A stretch of DNA of 64,000 nucleotides from Bacteroidota bacterium (GTDB lineage: Bacteria; Bacteroidota; Bacteroidia; Chitinophagales; Saprospiraceae): the NCBI GenBank assembly GCA_029557915.1, contig JAKQHS010000200.1:29728-93727 (forward strand), written 5' to 3'. Of this stretch, positions 54,582 to 63,196 are shown in pieces (position 1 is the first letter of the stretch; every line of letters starts with the position of its first letter). The notes under the pieces were generated by a model that was not told the origin of the DNA, searched no databases, and worked only from the letters and a program-made list of their open reading frames with translations. The position numbers and the translations under genes are program-made.

Positions 54582-57500
54582 ATGATTAGTATGATTTACT
54601 TTTTCTGGACATACAGAGATAAGGCAGTACTTTTTGCCGGTGTCCTATCCGTGATCCTTTCTGGATATTCCTGTTCTGAAAACCAAACCACTGGGGTCAA
54701 AATCGCTCAATCTTCTTTTTTGCCGCCGGTAGTGCATTTTTTGGATACCCTGCCCCCTCCGGCGAGGACCCGTTTAACCGATGCCCCTTCCCCACGGGTT
54801 GTGACACTCAACCTGCCAAAGAAAGGAATCGGCATCAAAAACCAATCCTTTTGGAAGAATACAGGGTCCTCCTATTCTCCTCCGGAAGTGCTTGAGGCTT
54901 TGCCGCCACTGGTGCACTTTACGAATTTAAATACAAAGGATGGCCTGGCCCTGGATGGGGTGACCTGTGGTTTCCTGGACAGCAGGGGAAGGCTTTGGTT
55001 TGGAACAGGGGGGGGAGGCGTAAGCTGTTATGACGGAATGGGTTTTACCAATTTTGGTCTTTCAAATGGGTTGGCCAGCGTGGCGATCATGTCGATCGCA
55101 GAGGACAAAAATGGTCATCTTTGGTTCGGTGGACATGAAGGGGGATTATCCAGGTTCGATGGACGAAAGTTTACCAATTATACGACCAGGGACGGGCTTT
55201 CCGGAAATGCAATCCATCAAATTTTACTTGATAAAAAGGGGGAATTGTGGTTTATAACCTTCCCCAAAGGGGTCAGCCGGTATGATGGGCTGAATTTTTC
55301 AATCTTAGATACTGCCAATGGCCTGCCCTCTAATTATGTGACAGCTATGGCGGAGGACAGGGAAGGAAATCTTTGGTTTGGCTTCTTAAATGAAGGAATC
55401 TACAAATACAGGAATGCCCAATTCATACGGATTTCACCGGAATCATTTACCGCAACCACCATCTACAGTATATTTGAAGATTCAAAAGGCGCCCTATGGT
55501 TTGGATTACTGGACGCTGGATTGGGGCGTTACCATAACGATACGTTTACCCTGGTAAACCTGGGTGCTGAGAAGGAAGTTATTCCTGTAACGGCCATCGA
55601 AGAAGATGTCCACGGGCATCTTTGGTTTTCAACGCTGGGATCAGGAGTGGTCCGCTATACAGGAGAAAAATTTATTAAATACACCACGGAAGAGGGTTTG
55701 GCAGGAAATACCATATCGGATATGGTAAACGACCAGGATGGAAACCTTTGGTTTGCCACCATGGGCAACGGCTTGAGCCGGTTCAACGGAGATGCCATAC
55801 AGGTGCTTAGTCCCGGGCAAGGATTACCCCCTCAACAGTGTTATTCCTTGATTGAAGACCGGACAGGCAAAATCTGGTTTGTTTCAGATGGAGGGGGTCT
55901 TGGGAACTATGATGGTCAATCCTTCACTTACTATACCACGAAGCAAGGCTTAATCAGCAATTATGTCAACGGACTGGTCGAGGATAGGAAGGGCAATATT
56001 TGGTTTGGGACAAAGGGAGAGGGTGGCCTGAACCGGTTTGATGGTAAACGGATCACCACGTATTCTACCAAACAGGGCTTATCCTCTGAATATGTGTCCA
56101 TTTTAACGGAAGACCGGGACGGGAATATCTGGATCGGCACTTTTGATCGTGGGGCCTGCCGTTTTAATGGTAAAGAAATGGTATGTTATTCCACAGCACA
56201 AGGACTGGCACATAATATGGTGCTCAGTATCCTTCAGGATTCAAGAGGCCATTTCTGGTTTGGCACAGCCGGTGGGGTATCCCGGTTTGACGGACAAACC
56301 ATGACCAATTTTACCACAGACCAGGGCCTTGCTGATAATTATATCAATGATATTGACGAGGACCAAAAAGGAAATTTTTGGTTTGCTAGTCAAAAGGGAT
56401 TGGGCCGGTATGATGGTTCCGGTATAATCAATTACAGAGCGCAGGACGGATTGCCGGAGGACCTGGTATGCAATATCCTGGAAGACGAGCAGGGTGTGCT
56501 CTGGATCGGCAGTTACCAGGGCTTCAGCAGTTTGCAATACAAGGTCCGCAGTGATGGCCAGGCAACTCAAAAATTAATAGGAGCAGGCCAGATGGATATG
56601 GGAAACGGAACATTAAAGACCTATGATCCGGTATTTGATGTGTTTAATACAAAAACCGGCTTCCCGGTCATCGATATGGTGGATGGGGCCATCCTGGAGA
56701 AGAAAAAAAATTTGCCGCATGGGGTCTTGCCGGATAAAGGAAATATATGGGCCCTGATGGGAGGTGGGCAGATCATTCAATTGAACCCAAAAGCACTCAA
56801 AAGAAAGGATACTCCGAGAGAACCCTACCTGAAGGCAGTTAAAATAGATGATCATGCCATCAATTGGTATGACCTCGGCGGGCAAAGACGCGACAGTACC
56901 TTAATTGCACAACAGGAAGTCCAGGTCTACGGTATTCCACTGGAAGGAAAAGCAAGGGACAGTTTAAGGGGAATATTTGGTTCTATCCGTTTTGACAGCA
57001 TTAGTCCGGATTATCCATTGCCGCAAAATCTGGTTTTACCTTTCGTGCACAACAAGATCCATTTTGAATTCGGAGCAAGGGAGATTTCGAGAAACCATAT
57101 GATCCGCTATCAGTACATGCTGGAGGGTTATGACAAAGACTGGAGTCCGATTACAGCCATGCCCTCCGCCGTCTACGGAAATATGACCGAGGGGAAATAT
57201 GCCTTCAGGCTAAAAGCCAGGAGTCCGGAGGGAAACTGGTCGGAACCTCTGATCTACCGCTTCAGGGTCTTGCCCCCCTGGTACCGGACCTGGTGGGCAT
57301 ATGCTTTATACCTTGCTTTGGCCGGTTCTGCCATAGGGGGATTTGTCCGCTACCGGTATAAATCCATTTTAAAAGAAAAATCCCGACTGGAAGAACAAGT
57401 ACAACTTCGCACGGCAGAAGTAATGACCCAGAAGGAGGAGATCGCGTCGCAAAGGGATCATCTGGAAAAATCATTGACAGAATTAAAGAATACCCAGGAC

Positions 57501-58262
57501 CAGTTGATTCACTCAGCCAAAATGGCTTCCCTGGGAGAACTTACGGCAGGCATCGCCCATGAAATCCAAAACCCATTGAATTTTGTCAATAATTTCAGTG
57601 AAGTAAACAATGAATTGATCAAAGAATTGATACAGGAGGTGAATGGAGGGAACCTGGCAGAGATCCAGGCGATTGCGGATAATCTTGCGGGCAATTCAGA
57701 AAAAATAAATTACCACGGTAAACGGGCAGAGGCCATCGTCAAAGGGATGTTGCAGCATTCCCGGTCAGATACAGGACAGAAGGAACCGGTCGACATCAAT
57801 CCGTTGTGCGATGAATTCCTTAGATTGAGTTATCACGGGCTCCGGGCAAAGGATAAGGAATTCAATGCCATCCTGGAAACCGATTTTGATCCCTCAGCCG
57901 GCAAAATAAACATCGTAGCGCAGGACCTGGGAAGGGTATTGCTGAATTTGTACAACAATGCCCTTTATGCCGTAAACGAAAGAAAAAAAAAGAACTTTAA
58001 GGATTTTGAACCCAAGGTGGTCGTCCGGACCAGAAGGAGTGCCGACCAATTGTTCATCCATATTGCCGATAATGGAAGCGGCATTCCACCGCAAATGGTC
58101 GATAAGATTTTTCAACCCTTTTTCACTACTAAACCACCCGGACAAGGCACCGGTTTAGGTTTATCTATCACTTATGATGTCATTAAAGCACACGGCGGAA
58201 AGATTGAAGTAAAAAGCGAGGAAGGACGGGGAACTGAATTTATAATACAACTGCCCGTTTGA
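54582..58262 (+). CDS. Propeller-type sensor histidine kinase with thirteen Reg_prop repeats
   Basis: 1226 residues. An N-terminal hydrophobic stretch (AVLFAGVLSVILSGYSC) ends at a cysteine that may be a lipoprotein site. Thirteen propeller repeats of the form E-D-x-x-G-x-[LI]-W-F-G-x-x-x-x-G-[LV]-x-R-[FY]-D-G follow between about 120 and 650. A Y_Y_Y-like domain (to about 895), a transmembrane helix (about 903-925) and a coiled coil come next. HisKA has His993 (IAHEIQNPLNFVNNFSEV), and HATPase_c (DNGSGIP, FFTTKPPGQGTGLGLSI) ends the chain. No receiver is present. Its kinase core is closely related to that at 48818 and to the remnant at 53898, indicating local duplication. The partner regulator is not in the window. 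TATCTTTC at 54475-54482 is a possible -7 box but leaves a 99-nt leader. Confidence 0.9.
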   Translation: MISMIYFFWTYRDKAVLFAGVLSVILSGYSCSENQTTGVKIAQSSFLPPVVHFLDTLPPPARTRLTDAPSPRVVTLNLPKKGIGIKNQSFWKNTGSSYSPPEVLEALPPLVHFTNLNTKDGLALDGVTCGFLDSRGRLWFGTGGGGVSCYDGMGFTNFGLSNGLASVAIMSIAEDKNGHLWFGGHEGGLSRFDGRKFTNYTTRDGLSGNAIHQILLDKKGELWFITFPKGVSRYDGLNFSILDTANGLPSNYVTAMAEDREGNLWFGFLNEGIYKYRNAQFIRISPESFTATTIYSIFEDSKGALWFGLLDAGLGRYHNDTFTLVNLGAEKEVIPVTAIEEDVHGHLWFSTLGSGVVRYTGEKFIKYTTEEGLAGNTISDMVNDQDGNLWFATMGNGLSRFNGDAIQVLSPGQGLPPQQCYSLIEDRTGKIWFVSDGGGLGNYDGQSFTYYTTKQGLISNYVNGLVEDRKGNIWFGTKGEGGLNRFDGKRITTYSTKQGLSSEYVSILTEDRDGNIWIGTFDRGACRFNGKEMVCYSTAQGLAHNMVLSILQDSRGHFWFGTAGGVSRFDGQTMTNFTTDQGLADNYINDIDEDQKGNFWFASQKGLGRYDGSGIINYRAQDGLPEDLVCNILEDEQGVLWIGSYQGFSSLQYKVRSDGQATQKLIGAGQMDMGNGTLKTYDPVFDVFNTKTGFPVIDMVDGAILEKKKNLPHGVLPDKGNIWALMGGGQIIQLNPKALKRKDTPREPYLKAVKIDDHAINWYDLGGQRRDSTLIAQQEVQVYGIPLEGKARDSLRGIFGSIRFDSISPDYPLPQNLVLPFVHNKIHFEFGAREISRNHMIRYQYMLEGYDKDWSPITAMPSAVYGNMTEGKYAFRLKARSPEGNWSEPLIYRFRVLPPWYRTWWAYALYLALAGSAIGGFVRYRYKSILKEKSRLEEQVQLRTAEVMTQKEEIASQRDHLEKSLTELKNTQDQLIHSAKMASLGELTAGIAHEIQNPLNFVNNFSEVNNELIKELIQEVNGGNLAEIQAIADNLAGNSEKINYHGKRAEAIVKGMLQHSRSDTGQKEPVDINPLCDEFLRLSYHGLRAKDKEFNAILETDFDPSAGKINIVAQDLGRVLLNLYNNALYAVNERKKKNFKDFEPKVVVRTRRSADQLFIHIADNGSGIPPQMVDKIFQPFFTTKPPGQGTGLGLSITYDVIKAHGGKIEVKSEEGRGTEFIIQLPV

Positions 58263-58469
58263 CTCATAAATTTTTCATCCAATTTCCTATTGTCAAGTGA
58301 CTGCTTCTATATTTGAAGGCAGGTTCGTGGCAGAAAGAGCCCACCGATATCACTCAATTTCAAAGCCCAATAAAGGGAGTTCTAATGTGCTGTTTCCACA
58401 GAATTTCTTATTTTTATTATCTGTTTTTTTAATTAAATCCATAAGTGCAAAAAATAAACCCGTTTTTCT

Positions 58470-58793
58470 ATGTCAAAGAAGTATTTAGTTCGTGCGAAGT
58501 ATTCAGCTGCCGGGGTCGGTGGCGTCCTTAAGTTGGGAGGAACTGCCCGTAAAATTGCGGTCGAAAAAATGATCAATGACCTCGGTGGTAAATTGGAGGC
58601 ATTCTATTACACCCTGAATCCGGATGAATTATATCTCATCTGTGAATTGCAGGATGAAATTAGTGGGGTGGCCATGTCGCTGCACGTGGATTCCACCGGC
58701 ATGGCGGATATCACCATTACCCCATTGCTTACACCTGAAGATATTGACAAAGCGTCCCACATCGCGGTTCATTACCGTACCCCTGGCTCCTGA
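58470..58793 (+). CDS. GYD-domain family protein
   Basis: 107 residues, small alpha/beta protein with the pattern of the GYD family: KKYLVRAKYSAAGVGGVLKLGG at the start, a helix (ARKIAVEKMINDLGG), then KLEAFYYTLNPDELYLICEL and TITPLLTPEDIDKA. The family is widespread and functionally uncharacterised. No signal peptide. The next gene starts 10 nt after its stop, so the two are likely cotranscribed. Confidence 0.8.
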   Translation: MSKKYLVRAKYSAAGVGGVLKLGGTARKIAVEKMINDLGGKLEAFYYTLNPDELYLICELQDEISGVAMSLHVDSTGMADITITPLLTPEDIDKASHIAVHYRTPGS

Positions 58794-58803
58794 TCCCGGG
58801 ACC

Positions 58804-59313
58804 ATGGGGATCCGTTTTTTGGGTTGCCTTTTGTGGTTGGCCGTCCCGGCCCTCCTCGCCGCTCAATCGCCTTGTGCCTGTTGCACCCCGCAACACCGTC
58901 AATTTGATTTTTGGTTGGGAGAGTGGATGGTATTTGACACAGTGGAGAAAAAACTGGGGGAGAATTCGATTGTTAAACTGGAAGACCAATGTATTCTGAG
59001 CGAGCACTGGCGGAGCACCGCAGGAGGTACCGGAAGAAGTTTCAATTATTATGATCCATCGGATTCCACCTGGAACCAGCTCTGGTTGGATAAGCAGGGA
59101 ACCATATTAAAACTCAAAGGTAAAGCAGAATCGAATTCCATGATCCTCAAAAGCGGCTGGGTCCAAGGACAGGGCGGCGCGAAATATTACAATCGAATAA
59201 CCTGGAAGAAAAATGAGGATGAATCAGTACTGCAACTATGGGAAATCATGGGTCCGTCGGATGTAGTATTGTCGGTTGCATTTAAAGGGATTTATAGGAG
59301 GAAAATGCCTTAA
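58804..59313 (+). CDS. Exported DUF1579-like protein
   Basis: 169 residues from the ATG at 58804, chosen because it gives a clean signal peptide (FLGCLLWLAVPALLAAQS) and avoids overlap with the GYD gene. The longer open frame from 58624 reads through that gene out of frame. The mature part opens with a Cys cluster (CACCTP) and HRQFDFWLGEWMVFD, a motif typical of small lipocalin-like exported proteins of the DUF1579 kind. It continues with antiparallel strands (SGWVQGQGGAKYYNRITW, LQLWEIMG). Function unknown; probably binds a small hydrophobic ligand. Confidence 0.7.
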   Translation: MGIRFLGCLLWLAVPALLAAQSPCACCTPQHRQFDFWLGEWMVFDTVEKKLGENSIVKLEDQCILSEHWRSTAGGTGRSFNYYDPSDSTWNQLWLDKQGTILKLKGKAESNSMILKSGWVQGQGGAKYYNRITWKKNEDESVLQLWEIMGPSDVVLSVAFKGIYRRKMP

Positions 59314-59840
59314 AAGGAAGCTTAGCTTTGGCACAAATGGTTTGAATCAAATCTTCATGGTTTCCCTTTAGGGAGATTACGTGTGTATGAATTCTTGATG
59401 CAAACCCCAGCCTTCTGGCTGGGGTTTGGGGAGTTTGTATTGAATCGGGCTTTAGCTCAGATCAGGAATCAGATGTTTTCACTTCAGCATCGATAGGTAA
59501 CATGCCACGCTGGCTAAAGCCCGCTATTTCTTCCTTCTGCCACACCCCTGGCTGAAGCCAGGGGATGGCTGTGTCACTACAACAGCCTTGCACACTTTTT
59601 GAGAGGGCTGATCAAAGAGGCAGGATAGAAGTCCAATAGGTGAAGTGCTTGTCCTGTGCAAAAGAGTTTGTTTCAGTCGGCCAAAATTCAGAATAATTTG
59701 AAACCGCCTTCTCCCACTTGCAGTTGGGGATGCCTGAACCGAGCAGGCAATATGACCCACCATTCCGGGCTAAATCACTGTTTTTTTCCATCTGTAAACC
59801 CCCGGCTGATGCCTTGACGACTTCAACCTTGATTATCCCT
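59314..59840. repeat. Intergenic region with long perfect hairpins
   Basis: 527 bp between convergent genes. It contains an 11-bp perfect stem AAACCCCAGCC-ttct-GGCTGGGGTTT (59402-59427) and CCCCTGGC-tgaa-GCCAGGGG (59545-59564). It also holds a wide inverted pair CGGGCTTTAGC (about 59446) and GCTAAAGCCCG (about 59512). The TTTAGC/GCTAAA and CCCC/GGGG themes match the hairpins at 47169 and 47507. None is followed by a T tract. No supported gene. Confidence 0.7.
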
Positions 59841-60590
59841 TCACTCAAACCAACGAAAGATATCCTGCATGGACAAGCGGGCTTTTTCCCCCGCAGGGAC
59901 ATCATGCCTGATTTTACCTTCCCGGAATTGCAGCAAGCGGTTTCCATAATGATGGGCATCCTTTAAATTGTGGGTGATCAGCAGGGTCGTAATACCCAGT
60001 TCTTTTTGAAGGTTCTCCGCCAGATTCAATATCAATGCCGAAGACCTCGGATCCAGGGCTGCGGTCGGTTCATCCAGCAATAAAATCTCCGTCTCATCCA
60101 TCACGCTCATGAGCAGGGTCAGGGCCTGCCGCTGGCCTCCTGAAAGATTGCCCATAAACTGGCTGGTTTTGTTTTCCAGGCCCATGCCCAGGGTGGCGAT
60201 TTTATCCCGGACCTTTTTTTTAAAAGTGGCTGTGGTCCCTATTTTCAGCGTTTTGGGCTGGGTCCTCAAAGCCGCGAGCCTGAAATTGTCCAGGATCGTC
60301 AAGTCCGGGGCGGTACCCTGATTGGGGTTTTGAAATACCCGGGCGATCCACCGGCTTCTTTTATAGTCGGGGAGGCTGGTGACATCGATTCCTTGGATCG
60401 TGATGCTTCCTGAGGTGGGTCTTTCTGCTCCCTGGATCATATTCAAAAGGGTGGTTTTTCCACTGCCGTTTGAACCGATGATGACCACGAATTCATTTTT
60501 ACGGATTTCAAGGGATACCTCATCGAGGGCGGTGACTTCGTTTTCCCTTCCGGGGTTGTAGATCTTGGTGAGGTTTTGAATGGAGATCAT
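59841..60590 (-). CDS. ABC importer ATPase subunit
   Basis: 249 residues with all ABC ATPase motifs: Walker A GSNGSGKTT (39-47), Q-loop VFQNPNQG, signature LSGGQRQ (about 150), Walker B ILLLDEPTAALD and H-loop THNL. The Q-loop to signature segment (FRLAALRTQPKTLKIG) resembles ATPases paired with ABC_sub_bind/TrpX-type importers. It is the third gene of an operon with the binding protein and permease, starting 13 nt after the permease stop. It energises import of the substrate bound by the lipoprotein encoded first. Confidence 0.92.
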   Translation of the reverse strand: MISIQNLTKIYNPGRENEVTALDEVSLEIRKNEFVVIIGSNGSGKTTLLNMIQGAERPTSGSITIQGIDVTSLPDYKRSRWIARVFQNPNQGTAPDLTILDNFRLAALRTQPKTLKIGTTATFKKKVRDKIATLGMGLENKTSQFMGNLSGGQRQALTLLMSVMDETEILLLDEPTAALDPRSSALILNLAENLQKELGITTLLITHNLKDAHHYGNRLLQFREGKIRHDVPAGEKARLSMQDIFRWFE

Positions 60591-60603
60591 ACTTTCCGGC
60601 GGG

Positions 60604-61479
60604 TTAATCGTTTTTTAATGGCCGGCTTACCCGGGGCAGGGCGACGATCAGGAGCACAAACAGAGCCGTCACCAGTTTAAGGAAATTGGGGTCGATACCC
60701 ATGGCAAGCGTGAAGGCCAGGACCATTTGAAAAATCAAACTCCCCGAAAGGACAAACAAGAGCTGCCATCCGATACCCGTGACCCTGAGCCAGACCCTTA
60801 AGGCATCGGCGATCAGTACAGAACCCAATCCGGTAATCACGATACCAATGCCCATGTTGATATCCGTGAAGCTCTGAAACTGGGCCACCAGGTATCCACT
60901 CAGTGCGGTAAGGGCATTGGCCAGGGCAAGGCCGGTGATCTTCACCAGGTCGTTGTTGATGCCCAGGGCCCTGGTCATAACGGGGTTGTTGCCCGTGGCG
61001 CGCATGGCAATCCCAAAATCCGTTTTTAAAAGGTAATGCAGCAGGAGGACCAACAGGCCAACTATAAATATGGATATGCCCAGGTGATTGTACAACTCAT
61101 GGGTGAAAAAGGAGCGGGAGGTAAACAGGTCTTGAAGGTTGATGAGTGGCAGATTGGACCTCCCGAGGAGGATCAGGTTGATGGAATACAAACCGGTCAT
61201 CACGAGGATGCCGGACAACAAGGCGTCTATCTTCAGTTTTGTGTGGATCAGGCCGGTGCAGACTCCGGCCACCGCACCCGTAAGCATCACGGCAGGCATT
61301 GCCGCCAGGGCCGGCCATTCCCTGGTCAGCAGGATGGCCGTGATGACCGCACCGAGGGTATAACTGCCATCGGTGGTGATATCCGGAATGTTGAACACCT
61401 TCATGGAGATAAATATGCCCAGGGCCATGGGGCAAAGGCATAAAGCCAGTTGTAAGGCGGTCAGGTAGAACTGGCTCAT
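60604..61479 (-). CDS. ABC importer permease (branched-chain/TrpY-like)
   Basis: 291 residues, eight to nine membrane helices, of the BPD_transp_2 class: an N-terminal LALCLCPMALGIFISMKVFNIPDIT, then GAVAGVCTGLIHTKLKIDALLSGILV with the loop typical of single-gene permeases of this type, and AMRATGNNPVMTRALGIN, the EAA-like coupling loop that docks on the ATPase. Its ATG overlaps the binding-protein stop (ATGA, 61476-61479). No second permease is present, so it should act as a homodimer, as in TrpXYZ-type systems. Confidence 0.9.
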   Translation of the reverse strand: MSQFYLTALQLALCLCPMALGIFISMKVFNIPDITTDGSYTLGAVITAILLTREWPALAAMPAVMLTGAVAGVCTGLIHTKLKIDALLSGILVMTGLYSINLILLGRSNLPLINLQDLFTSRSFFTHELYNHLGISIFIVGLLVLLLHYLLKTDFGIAMRATGNNPVMTRALGINNDLVKITGLALANALTALSGYLVAQFQSFTDINMGIGIVITGLGSVLIADALRVWLRVTGIGWQLLFVLSGSLIFQMVLAFTLAMGIDPNFLKLVTALFVLLIVALPRVSRPLKND

Positions 61480-62438
61480 TGAAGGGCCTGGAAGTTTGAA
61501 GGCAGCTCAATCCCGTATTTGGCGGCGACCGCAGGATTGTACACGTTTTTTCTCACTTTCACCATTTCCCAATGCAACCCCTCCGTGCTTTTGGTTTTCA
61601 GGTATTGGGCGGCCTGAAGGCCGGACTGGTAACCCCATTGATGTAGGTCCGCCCCGTAGGCCGCCAGGGCTCCCCGCTGAACCAGGCCGGCTTCGCTGGT
61701 AAAAATGGGAATGTTTTTTTGGTTACAGGCTTCCACAATGGTTTCAAAGGATTCAAATACAATATTATCGGGGTTGGCAAAAAAGACATCGATGTTTTTG
61801 GACAACAGGGATGCGGATACGAGCTGGACATCCGCGGAAGAATGGATGGATTGATAGATCAGGTTGACCTTGTGGTCCGCGGCCAGCTTTTTGATGTGCT
61901 CCAGGGCGTCCACCGACTGGGGCTCGGCCTGGTTGTAGATCATGCCTACGGTCAGCGGCTCCGACCCGGGTTTGATCACCGTGGGTATGAGCAGGAAGGA
62001 AGTGTCTATGTAATCCAGGTTTTCACCCACCCCGAACAGGTTCCGTGGAGCCTGGTCCTGGGCATCGTTTACCTTCATCAGGGAAGGGATGGGGGAGACC
62101 ATCATGAATATGGGGATGTCCTTGTTGTTCTGGACTGCGGTGATGGTGGACAAGGTCGGGCAGCTTGCAATCAGGGTCACCTTGCTGGCCACAAAATAGT
62201 TGATGATCTGGGTGAGGGTGGGAATATTCCCCTGGGCATTGCGGTACAGGAGTTTCAGTGTTCCTTTTTCTTCATCAAATCCCTGTTCTTTCAAGGCATC
62301 CAGGAAGCCGTTTTTGGCCTGCTCGATCGTTACGTCCTGGAAGGCGTCGGCAAATCCCAGGACCGGTACCGTGGAGTCCTTTCGGGCACAGCAAACCATA
62401 AAAACGGACAGGCTAAAGATAAAGAACCCTTTTTTCAT
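61476..62438 (-). CDS. ABC importer substrate-binding lipoprotein (TrpX-like)
   Basis: 320 residues. A short signal ends at a Cys pair (FMVCCARKDS), a likely lipoprotein site in an organism of this group. The mature sequence follows the ABC_sub_bind fold: VLGFADAFQDVTIEQAKNGFLDAL, AQGNIPTLTQIINYFVASKV, LIASCPTLSTITAV, VGMIYNQAEPQSVDALEHI and IPIFTSEAGLVQRGALAAYGAD. Relatives bind tryptophan or other small amino-acid-like molecules; the ligand here cannot be deduced. It is the first gene of the importer operon. Confidence 0.88.
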   Translation of the reverse strand: MKKGFFIFSLSVFMVCCARKDSTVPVLGFADAFQDVTIEQAKNGFLDALKEQGFDEEKGTLKLLYRNAQGNIPTLTQIINYFVASKVTLIASCPTLSTITAVQNNKDIPIFMMVSPIPSLMKVNDAQDQAPRNLFGVGENLDYIDTSFLLIPTVIKPGSEPLTVGMIYNQAEPQSVDALEHIKKLAADHKVNLIYQSIHSSADVQLVSASLLSKNIDVFFANPDNIVFESFETIVEACNQKNIPIFTSEAGLVQRGALAAYGADLHQWGYQSGLQAAQYLKTKSTEGLHWEMVKVRKNVYNPAVAAKYGIELPSNFQALQ

Positions 62439-62469
62439 GACATTCCAAATGACAGGTTGACGAATGGCT

Positions 62470-62477
62470 CAAAAATA
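62470..62477 (-). promoter_or_regulatory. -7 box of the ABC importer operon
   Basis: The minus strand reads TATTTTTG from 62477, an exact TAnnTTTG match, 31 nt before the binding-protein ATG. No clear -33 element was found. Confidence 0.45.
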
Positions 62478-62737
62478 CAACATAATGATAAGGATAGGTT
62501 AGGGGGTGGGGGCTTCTCCATGCAGGATGAGGCTTGCGAAGGATATCCTGAGTTTCAGTCAATAAATACATACAGCGGCGAAACCCGGTTTCCATGGAGT
62601 CTTACTCAATATAGGTCCTGTAAACGCACGCATCTTCGATGCCCATTCCCAATTTGGGTTCTCACTGCGGCGATTAGTGCCTATTTCGCACACATCTGGG
62701 ATTAGAAATGCAAAAATTTGATCTCTGCACTCCTATC

Positions 62738-62752
62738 GGCTTCGGAGAAGCC
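62738..62752. repeat. GGCTTC-gga-GAAGCC hairpin, copy 1
   Basis: A 6-bp perfect stem with a 3-nt loop. An identical copy lies 48 bp downstream at 62786-62800. Confidence 0.65.
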
Positions 62753-62785
62753 AAACCTCATTTAAAAAATAAGAGAAGAATATAC

Positions 62786-62800
62786 GGCTTCGGAGAAGCC
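62786..62800. repeat. GGCTTC-gga-GAAGCC hairpin, copy 2
   Basis: Identical in sequence to the hairpin at 62738-62752. The sequence between the copies includes a TTTAAAAAATAAGAGAAGAA stretch. Confidence 0.65.
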
Positions 62801-62909
62801 CAACAGACAGGAACTGGATAAATGCAATTACATCGCGATTCCAATTGACCCCGATGAATTGAAGGCCGGTGCATATCCCAGCCCCAAACCCCCAATCCTG
62901 ATAATCCCC

Positions 62910-63145
62910 CCAATCCCACCAATCCTACCAATCCCACCAATCCTACCAATCCTACCAATCCCACCAATCCTACCAATCCTACCAATCCTACCAATCCTAC
63001 CAATCCTACCAATCCTACCAATCCTACCAATCCTATCAATCCTACCAATCCTACCAATCCTATTAATCCTACCAATCCTACCAATCCTATTAATCCTACC
63101 AATCCTATTAATCCTACCAATCCTATTAATCCTATTAATCCTACC
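62910..63145. repeat. 9-bp microsatellite, about 26 units
   Basis: Tandem CCAATCCTA units. Early units have variants ending in CCA and later ones have TTAATCCTA in place of CCAATCCTA. The unit length is a multiple of three, so every frame stays open and encodes tripeptide repeats (PIL, NPT, QSY; VGL on the other strand), which explains the spurious open frames. The array ends about 50 bp before the start of the propeller sensor gene at 63197. Confidence 0.9.
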
Positions 63146-63196
63146 CCCAATTTTATTATCTTGTTTCTTTATTAATTATACATACCCTGCACCGGA

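Larger units (their letters stand above)
62439..63196. other. Long intergenic region: promoter, hairpins and microsatellite
   Basis: 758 bp between divergent genes. It holds the -7 box of the ABC operon, two copies of a perfect GGCTTC-gga-GAAGCC hairpin (62738-62752 and 62786-62800) and a 9-bp microsatellite, each listed or described separately. Open frames across the microsatellite are low-complexity artefacts. 62480-62700 shows nothing recognisable. Confidence 0.6.

Noticed and set aside
58624..58803. N-terminal extension of the DUF1579-like gene
   Set aside because: It overlaps the GYD gene out of frame. The ATG at 58804 starts a clean signal peptide.
59402..59427. Terminator at the 11-bp stem
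   Set aside because: The stem is perfect but no T tract follows on either side, and similar hairpins recur as repeats. I list it as a repeat.
61719..62705. 328-codon open frame opposite the ABC binding-protein gene
   Set aside because: The minus-strand frame has a lipoprotein signal, a binding-protein fold and operon context. The plus-strand frame has none.
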